Shown: positions 7,007-11,120 of the stretch, in pieces
Position numbering within the stretch: position 1 is the first letter of the stretch
Layout of the letters: every line of letters begins with the position of its first letter
Assembly: GCA_937886445.1 (NCBI GenBank)
Contig: CALGBY010000051.1
Coordinates: 1-11,120, forward strand
Length of the DNA stretch: 11,120 bases
Direction: 5' to 3'
From: an uncultured Clostridia bacterium
GTDB lineage: Bacteria; Bacillota; Clostridia; Christensenellales; Aristaeellaceae
Program-made: the position numbers and the translations under genes
The notes under the pieces: generated by a model
Told to the model about the DNA's origin: nothing
Database searches by the model: none
Seen by the model: only the letters and a program-made list of their open reading frames with translations

Positions 7007-7064
7007 GGCTTTCTGCGTGCCGGAACGCGCTTTTTACAATCCGCCGGCGTTCCCGCGGGCACAC

Positions 7065-7098
7065 AAAAAGGGCGCGGCCTTTCGGCGCGTGCCCTTTT
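7065..7098 (-). terminator. Terminator of yajC
   Basis: Minus strand: GGGC and GCGCC pair with GGCCGC and GCCC around a GAAA tetraloop, with small bulges, followed by TTTTT (7065-7069). It begins about a dozen bases after the yajC stop codon. Confidence 0.85.
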
Positions 7099-7110
7099 AT
7101 GAAACTGTGA

Positions 7111-7515
7111 TCAGACAAGCTCCTTGTCGTTATCCACGGTCGCTTCGTCCACATTGCGGATACCCCAGCGGGCGAACACCATTTCGGTCTTGCTCTGACC
7201 TACGGCCAGGGTGATCATATCGTCCTTGATGGAGGTGATGGTGCCGTAGATGCCGCCGATGGTGGTCACACGGTCACCGGGCTTCAGCGCGGCCAGCATA
7301 TCCTTTACCTGCTTGTCCTTTTTCTTCTGGGGACGGATGAGCAGGAAGTAGAACACGACGATCATCAGAAGCAGGGGAACGAAGGTGATCAGCAGGCTGA
7401 CGGGATCATTGCCTGCGCAGCCCATGGGGGCAGTGGCAGCGTCGGCAGTGGTACCGGCAGCGCCGGAAGCGGATTCCGCTATCGCGGAAGAAATACCGAG
7501 AAGAAGATCAAACAT
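7111..7515 (-). CDS. yajC: Preprotein translocase subunit YajC
   Basis: A 134-residue single-pass membrane protein that associates with SecDF and the SecYEG translocon. The N-terminal part (1-40) is Ala/Gly/Thr rich; one membrane helix (about 40-60, LLITFVPLLLMIVVFYFLLI) is followed by the family signature RPQKKKDK (61-68) and a small cytosolic domain with LKPGDRVTTIGGIYGTI (77-93). The C-terminal extension is acidic. The ATG at 7515 is chosen because AAAGGCGG lies eight bases upstream; an upstream in-frame codon would absorb this site. The usual partners secD, secF, tgt or queA are not beside it here: it has its own promoter and terminator, and follows a DUF1846 gene. Identification is firm. 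Confidence 0.95.
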   Translation of the reverse strand: MFDLLLGISSAIAESASGAAGTTADAATAPMGCAGNDPVSLLITFVPLLLMIVVFYFLLIRPQKKKDKQVKDMLAALKPGDRVTTIGGIYGTITSIKDDMITLAVGQSKTEMVFARWGIRNVDEATVDNDKELV

Positions 7516-7547
7516 AGGAAAAACCGCCTTTCGCAAAATTCTTATTT

Positions 7548-7576
7548 ATTATACAGTATAAATTGCTTTCTGTAAA
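7548..7576 (-). promoter_or_regulatory. Promoter of yajC
   Basis: Minus strand: TTTACA (7571-7576), 17-base spacer, perfect TATAAT (7548-7553), about 33 bases from the start codon. No terminator was seen between the DUF1846 stop and this promoter, so read-through from upstream is also possible. Confidence 0.82.
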
Positions 7577-7610
7577 GACCGGGAGAAGCCTGTATTGCGT
7601 CCCAAAAGTG

Positions 7611-9092
7611 TCAGCCGTGATACAGCTTCTTGGTCTGGTACTGCGGGTCACAGGTGAGGTTGACCTCCAGACGGCGGAAGATATTGTCATCCGCCTGCGG
7701 GAGGATCACGGTGGAATGCACCTCGCAGCCCTTCAGCTTCGGCAGCTGCTCCATCGCGAGCCTCGCGTTCTCATCCTCCGCGGCGCAGATGGACAGCGCC
7801 ACCAGCACCTCATCGGAATGCAGGCGCGGGTTGTGATTGCCCAGATAATCGCATTTCAGCTTCTGCATGGGCTTGATTACATCGGGGGAGATCAGGTGAC
7901 GGTTCTTATGGATGCCGGCCAGCTTTTTGAGGGCGTTGAGCAGCACGGCGGCGGAGGGCCCCAGCAGAGAGCTGGTTTTGCCTGTGATCACGCGGCCGTC
8001 CGGCAGTTCGATCGCCAGCGCGGGAGCGCCGGTCTCCTCGGCGCGGGTACGGGCGGCATCGATGCAGGGGCGTTCGGTATCGGTGATGTGGCATTTCTGC
8101 AATAGCAGCTGGATCTTTGTAGCCTCATCTCCGCTGGAGGTGCCCTTTCTTTCGCTGCACTTCGCGGCATACCAGCGGCGCAGCATTTCCTTGCGCCCGG
8201 CCTCTCTGCAGGCTTCGTCATCCACGATGCAGCGGCTGATCATGTTTACGCCCATGTCCGTGGGGCTCTGGTAGGGAGAAGTGCCGTAGATGTGCTCAAA
8301 CAGCGCTTTCAGCACGGGAAAGATCTCGCTGTCGCGGTTGTATGAAACGGCGGTCTGCCCGTAGGCCTCCAGATGGAAGGGGTCGATCATGTTCACATCG
8401 CCCAGATCCGCCGTGGCGGCCTCGTAGGCCAGGTTGACCGGATGGTTGAGGGGCAGATCCCACACCGGGAAGGTCTCAAATTTGGCGTAGCCCGCCGCCA
8501 CGCCGCGCTCGTGCTCGTGATACAGCTGGCTGAGGCAGGTGGCCATCTTGCCGCTGCCGGGGCCCGGCGCGGTGACCACCACAAGGGGACGGGTGGTTTC
8601 GATATATTCGTTGCGGCCGTATCCCATGGGGGATACCACCTTCATCACATCACTGGGATAGCCGGGGATGGGGTAGTGACGGTACACCTTCAGGCCCAGA
8701 TGGGAAAGCCGCTCCATGAAGGCGGCTGCCGCGGGCTGCTCCTGATAGCGCGTAAGCACCACGCTGCCCACATACATGCCGATGCCGCGGAAGGCGTCTA
8801 TCAGGCGCAGCACATCGGCGTCGTAGGTGATGCCGAGATCTCCGCGCACCTTGTTTTTTTCGATATCGTTGGCGTTGACGGCGATGATCAGCTCCGCCTG
8901 ATCCTTCATTTTGAGCAGCATCTGCATTTTGCTGTCGGGCTGAAAACCGGGCAGCACGCGACTGGCGTGATAATCGTCAAAAAGCTTTCCGCCGAATTCC
9001 AGATACAGCTTTCCGCCGAACTGGGAAATGCGCTGCAGGATATGCTCAGACTGCAGCTTCGTGTACTCCTCATTGTCAAAACCGATCTTCAT
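7611..9092 (-). CDS. DUF1846 (UPF0371) family protein
   Basis: A 493-residue cytosolic protein of the conserved family DUF1846/UPF0371, common in Clostridia, lactic acid bacteria and some actinobacteria; its biochemical role is not established as far as I know. Typical segments are the start MKIGFDNEEYTKLQSEHI, the EFGGKLFDD stretch, VVSPMGYGRNEYIETTRPLV, and an APGPGSGK loop (175-182) that resembles a nucleotide- or phosphate-binding loop but has methionine instead of Ser/Thr after the lysine. Further conserved parts are DLPLNHPVNLAYEAATADLGD and SPTDMGVNMI. Length is normal and there is no signal peptide or membrane helix. GGAGGAA six bases upstream sets the start. A promoter near 9242 leaves a leader of about 140 bases with several hairpins, suggesting post-transcriptional control. 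yajC lies 95 bases downstream. Confidence 0.93.
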   Translation of the reverse strand: MKIGFDNEEYTKLQSEHILQRISQFGGKLYLEFGGKLFDDYHASRVLPGFQPDSKMQMLLKMKDQAELIIAVNANDIEKNKVRGDLGITYDADVLRLIDAFRGIGMYVGSVVLTRYQEQPAAAAFMERLSHLGLKVYRHYPIPGYPSDVMKVVSPMGYGRNEYIETTRPLVVVTAPGPGSGKMATCLSQLYHEHERGVAAGYAKFETFPVWDLPLNHPVNLAYEAATADLGDVNMIDPFHLEAYGQTAVSYNRDSEIFPVLKALFEHIYGTSPYQSPTDMGVNMISRCIVDDEACREAGRKEMLRRWYAAKCSERKGTSSGDEATKIQLLLQKCHITDTERPCIDAARTRAEETGAPALAIELPDGRVITGKTSSLLGPSAAVLLNALKKLAGIHKNRHLISPDVIKPMQKLKCDYLGNHNPRLHSDEVLVALSICAAEDENARLAMEQLPKLKGCEVHSTVILPQADDNIFRRLEVNLTCDPQYQTKKLYHG

Positions 9093-9235
9093 TCTGGCTT
9101 CCTCCGATGTATCCGTGCGATGCCCTCATCTGCTGTACCGTTTGTGCTTATGCGCTGTGCCTCCGGATGAGGCACCGATGGGCGGCCGCCTGAAGACCGG
9201 CCGGACACGGTCTTCACGCTGCCTGTAATCAAACA
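9093..9235 (-). promoter_or_regulatory. Long structured leader of the DUF1846 gene
   Basis: The predicted transcript has about 140 untranslated bases. On the minus strand it forms TGAAGACCG/CGGTCTTCA (9208-9216 with 9191-9199, 9 bp) and GTGCCTC/GAGGCAC (9169-9175 with 9157-9163, 7 bp). TGCCTCATC (9166-9174) can instead pair with GATGAGGGCA (9121-9130) with one bulge, which excludes the second hairpin. The last element lies just before the ribosome site. This could be a riboswitch, a protein-bound leader or chance; I could not match a known class. Confidence 0.4.
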
Positions 9236-9241
9236 AGCAGC

Positions 9242-9270
9242 ATTATATCATAATCCGCCCCTGTCAACAA
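9242..9270 (-). promoter_or_regulatory. Promoter of the DUF1846 gene
   Basis: Minus strand: TATAAT (9242-9247) with extension TGA. Upstream is TTGTTG (9265-9270) at 17 bases; TTGACA (9262-9267) overlaps it at 14 bases, a poor spacing. The predicted start of transcription is near 9235. Confidence 0.78.
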
Positions 9271-9325
9271 GCACGGAAAATGCTTTTTTGTGTACAAAAT
9301 ATCGGATGCCGGATGCAAACAGCAA

Positions 9326-9353
9326 TGCCCGCCGGAGCACTTTCCGGCGGGCA
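9326..9353 (-). terminator. Probable terminator of the 9415-10149 gene
   Basis: An 11-bp perfect stem, TGCCCGCCGGA (9326-9336) with TCCGGCGGGCA (9343-9353), loop of six. On the minus strand it is followed only by TTGCTGTTTG, a weak T-run, so it may act as a terminator or as an mRNA end-stabilising hairpin. It lies about 60 bases after the stop codon. Confidence 0.6.
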
Positions 9354-9414
9354 ATTCAATAACGCTTACGGTATACCGGCTTTCCCGGTCCGGCCTTTTT
9401 TTCACACGGGCGGG

Positions 9415-10149
9415 TCAGTTGACTTCAGTGAAGGCAAAGGTGAAATCGGCAAATTCATTGCTGTCATCCAGCGTATAATCCACCCGGCACTTCGTTCCCA
9501 CGCCCATTCCCTCGGGCGCGCGCACCAGTTCAAAAAGGAGGCTGCCTTCTTTTCCGGGGGCGTTTTCGCAGGCGATGAAGGCATAACCGGTGGCGGTGGA
9601 GGTGATCTCACCGTTCACGCTGCCTTCTGATGTGTCCACTTCCATTTCATCCACCTGCTCGCAGGTGCCGCTGTTATCCGGGTACAGCACCCACTCATAG
9701 CCCGTATACTCGCTGCCGGGCAGGCGTACGAAGAGCGTTCTGCCCTCTGTGTATTCATAGCCTTCGGAGCAGGAGATCAGCGCGCCGCCCGTCATCATGT
9801 CAAAGCCCATGACATACAGCGTGCCGCCCTTTTCGGAGGTAAGGGTGATCAGACGGGCTGTGGTGCCGTCTGATACGGCGATCTGGAAAAGCTGCGGTTC
9901 TCCGCGCACCTGTTCCGGCACGCGGAAGGATACGGCTGTGCGGCCGTCCGCGCCTTCTTCGCCCTCCGCTGCCATTTCCAGGTCAAAGGCGGAAGATACG
10001 GGTACAAACTCAAACTGGCTGCCTTTTACGGTGCGCACGGTGATCATATCGCCGTCCACGGAGAAGGTGCCGTCCAGCTCGGCAAGAGCGGTACTGATAA
10101 GCAGGCACAGCGTCAGCACTGCGCAAAGAACGGAAAGATATTTTTTCAT
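9415..10149 (-). CDS. Secreted protein with possible chagasin-like (I42) region
   Basis: A 244-residue exported protein. The signal peptide (MKKYLSVLCAVLTLCLLISTALA) probably ends after residue 23; there is no sorting signal or C-terminal anchor. The first half (24-120) is beta-rich and unrecognised, with an acidic stretch EGEEGADG. The second half (about 125-215) resembles the chagasin/ICP fold of cysteine-protease inhibitors: RLPGSEYTGYEW (142-153) sits where the family has NPTTGYxW, and GYAFIACENAPGKEGSLLFELVRAPEG (188-214) resembles the later G-rich loop and the RPW strand, though the tryptophan is lost. The assignment is an inference from short motifs. The ATG at 10149 follows AGGAGG at eight bases; a longer frame to 10191 lacks such a site. 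Two cysteines in the second half could form a disulfide. It is monocistronic. Confidence 0.82.
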   Translation of the reverse strand: MKKYLSVLCAVLTLCLLISTALAELDGTFSVDGDMITVRTVKGSQFEFVPVSSAFDLEMAAEGEEGADGRTAVSFRVPEQVRGEPQLFQIAVSDGTTARLITLTSEKGGTLYVMGFDMMTGGALISCSEGYEYTEGRTLFVRLPGSEYTGYEWVLYPDNSGTCEQVDEMEVDTSEGSVNGEITSTATGYAFIACENAPGKEGSLLFELVRAPEGMGVGTKCRVDYTLDDSNEFADFTFAFTEVN

Positions 10150-10196
10150 CTGTTGATCCTCCTGCGTTTTATGAGAGGGGAGCCCCCTCAATGCAG

Positions 10197-10225
10197 ATTA
10201 TGCCACAAAACGCCGCTTCCGTACA
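10197..10225 (-). promoter_or_regulatory. Probable promoter of the 9415-10149 gene
   Basis: Minus strand: CATAAT (10197-10202) extended by TGG, 48 bases from the start codon. The -35 position (10220-10225, TGTACG) is poor, which an extended -10 could offset. Confidence 0.5.
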
Positions 10226-10488
10226 GCATTCAGCAACAAAGTTTACAATCAGTCTGCGGAAGGGCTGCGTTTATGGGCGTTTCTTTGCCTGTTTTCCGGC
10301 ATATATTCTCAAATATCTCGCAGAGAAGAGAGCGGTTCATTTCCTTTATTACCGCGGCGGGCGGCGCCGGGAGAATGAACGGTAATACTGAAAGCACAGC
10401 CGCAGAAATCCCCATAAATCTGTCAGAATGGAGAAAGAACAGAAGCGGAGGAAACCGGGAAAAAAAGTATCTGCGGATCAGGATTCCG
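10226..10488. other. Non-coding stretch without a clear gene
   Basis: No reading frame here has a ribosome site or a recognisable product, and no canonical terminator follows the 10489 gene; its nearest T-run (TTTTTTT, minus, near 10460-10466) has no strong stem before it. Two 7-bp inverted repeats interlock: GTTCATT (10335-10341) with AATGAAC (10374-10380), and ATTACCG (10348-10354) with CGGTAAT (10380-10386). Otherwise I see nothing. Confidence 0.4.
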
Positions 10489-10716
10489 TTAATAGACTTC
10501 TGAATATCCGCAATCCGGATTTAGACAGACGAGTGTGAAATTAGTCGAGCGGTCATCGGGAATCATGTCCAGCTTGCTGCCGCATATCGGGCAGTATTCG
10601 CTGATAAGCACGCCTCCCGGCACCTGCTTCAGTTCTTCTTCTGCGAGTTCCGCGTGCTTTGCTTCGTCGGTTTCAATTTCATTTTTGCGGGCATTGGGTT
10701 CTTCAACAGGTTTCAT
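10489..10716 (-). CDS. Double-glycine leader peptide with four-Cys zinc-ribbon-like core
   Basis: A 75-residue small protein built from two parts. Residues 1-35 look like a bacteriocin-type secretion leader: ELAEEELKQVPGG places Leu at -12, Glu at -8, Leu at -7, Val at -4 and Gly-Gly at -2/-1, the consensus cut by ABC transporters with a C39 peptidase. The 40-residue remainder has CPIC (42-45), 18 residues, and CLNPDC (64-69) followed by GYSEVY, a C-x2-C-x18-C-x4-C pattern typical of a zinc ribbon. AAAGGAG lies eight bases upstream of the ATG. No exporter, peptidase or modifying enzyme is in the window, so secretion is inference. It might also be a modified peptide (RiPP) precursor, or an ordinary zinc-ribbon protein whose leader likeness is accidental. 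No clear promoter was found. Confidence 0.8.
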   Translation of the reverse strand: MKPVEEPNARKNEIETDEAKHAELAEEELKQVPGGVLISEYCPICGSKLDMIPDDRSTNFTLVCLNPDCGYSEVY

Positions 10717-10973
10717 GACGTTTTCTCCTTTATTTGGTTATTGGGTCCGTGCCGATAAAAAGTGATCCGGATCTTTGCCCGGAAATATGTAAGCTTGCCG
10801 CAGCGATCGCATACATGGAAATCGCTCTGCACAGATATATCGCTGTCTGACCGTTTGCCCCTTTCCTTCAGAAAGGACGATTGGCGAAATTCTTCGCGCT
10901 CCTTCCGTCGGTGACTGGGGAATACGCCGCTTTGCTCAGCCCGGCGGGCTTGCTGTTCAGGGCTTCGGCTTTT
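10713..10973 (-). other. Start-less open frame with CxxC, possible gene remnant
   Basis: On the minus strand this frame stays open for 86 codons, ending in a TGA that overlaps the next gene's ATG (ATGA). It has no ATG; a GTG lies in its second half. It encodes a basic stretch and then SDFHVCDRCGKLTYF (CxxC at 10800-10811), which looks like half of a zinc ribbon, but no second CxxC follows. It may be a decayed relative of the 10489-10716 gene or simply chance. Confidence 0.15.
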
Positions 10974-10987
10974 TCAGCGTTTTTCAT
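10868..10987 (-). CDS. Possible 39-residue small ORF
   Basis: An ATG-started frame encoding MKNAEKAEALNSKPAGLSKA and a further 19 residues. It is hydrophilic, rich in Ala and Lys, with no membrane segment, signal or cysteine. The codons (GCC, CTG, AAC, GTC, ACC) are like those of the neighbouring genes, and the frame remains open upstream of the ATG back to the tRNA terminator (SKKPDVKKKIDQ), so it could be the tail of a truncated gene instead. The upstream AAGAAG is a weak ribosome site. I do not recognise it. It overlaps the start-less frame in another phase, so at most one is likely to be real. Confidence 0.2.
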   Translation of the reverse strand: MKNAEKAEALNSKPAGLSKAAYSPVTDGRSAKNFANRPF

Positions 10988-11022
10988 TTGATCAATCTTC
11001 TTTTTAACATCCGGCTTCTTAG

Positions 11023-11062
11023 AAAAAAAGAGAATGCAGACATTTTATCATACCTGCATTCT
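11023..11062 (-). terminator. Terminator of the tRNA-Lys gene
   Basis: Minus strand: AGAATGCAG (11054-11062) pairs with CTGCATTCT (11031-11039), 9 bp, followed after one base by seven T (11023-11029). It starts three bases after the tRNA CCA end. Confidence 0.9.
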
Positions 11063-11065
11063 GAC

Positions 11066-11120
11066 TGGTGCGCCATCAGGGACTCGAACCCGGGACACCC
11101 TGATTAAGAGTCAGGTGCTC
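11066..11120 (-). tRNA. tRNA-Lys (anticodon CTT), 5' end outside the window
   Basis: Minus strand, from inside the D arm to the 3' end. The anticodon arm is CCTGA-CTCTTAA-TCAGG with anticodon CTT at 11106-11108, reading AAG lysine codons. The T loop is TTCGAGT, the 3' acceptor strand is ATGGCGC, then A73 and an encoded CCA (11066-11068). The T stem CCGGG/CCCTG has one C-U mismatch (positions 50 and 64). The acceptor 5' strand and most of the D arm lie beyond 11120. Confidence 0.95.

Noticed and set aside
8373..9170. Plus-strand 265-codon frame opposite DUF1846
   Set aside because: His- and Val-rich product typical of the mirror of a GC-rich gene, no ribosome site.
10335..10386. Interlocked 7-bp inverted repeats suggesting a pseudoknot
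   Set aside because: Two 7-bp complementarities in 50 bases can arise by chance, no gene depends on the region, and no second supporting feature was found; noted only in the annotation.
10230..10415. Minus-strand 61-codon frame ending in CKLCC
   Set aside because: The paired cysteines drew attention, but there is no ribosome site before the ATG and the residues look random; it lies between the leader peptide gene and the next promoter.

Overview
The window looks like chromosomal DNA of a GC-rich Clostridia-type Firmicute, probably a gut or rumen anaerobe (Oscillospirales/Christensenellales-like; this is inferred from gene families and signals, not proven). The reasons are strong AGGAGG-type ribosome sites, several extended -10 promoters (TGnTATAAT), a tRNA with encoded CCA, hairpin plus T-run terminators, and gene families typical of gut Clostridia: GH130 and CE2 carbohydrate enzymes, a MATE exporter, DUF1846, and MscL with a zinc-ribbon tail. 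All intact genes except the first (HAD phosphatase) and mscL lie on the minus strand.

Layout. A Cof-type HAD phosphatase (147-977, +) has its own extended -10 promoter, a structured 3' region and a terminator near 1107-1148. Facing it is a two-gene operon on the minus strand: a GH130 mannoside phosphorylase (2397-3419) followed by a CE2-type SGNH acetylesterase (1284-2333), driven by a promoter at 3453-3481. This pair fits intracellular deacetylation and phosphorolysis of beta-mannan oligosaccharides. A MATE efflux protein (3644-5083, -) forms its own unit with a near-consensus promoter and a strong terminator. mscL (5293-5766, +) follows, with promoter and terminator, and carries a zinc ribbon in place of the usual C-terminal helix.

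Next on the minus strand come an unrecognised exported protein (5999-6934), yajC (7111-7515), a DUF1846/UPF0371 protein (7611-9092) with a long leader that can form alternative hairpins, and a secreted protein with a possible chagasin-like (I42) region (9415-10149). Most have an identifiable promoter and several have a terminator, so this part is mainly single-gene transcription units.

The right end is the most unusual part. A 75-residue peptide (10489-10716, -) joins a near-perfect double-glycine secretion leader to a four-cysteine zinc-ribbon-like core. Upstream of it is a stretch with a 39-codon small ORF and a longer start-less open frame containing a CxxC motif, possibly remnants of a related gene. 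The window ends inside a tRNA-Lys(CTT) gene with its own terminator. No transposase, integrase, CRISPR array or rRNA was seen.
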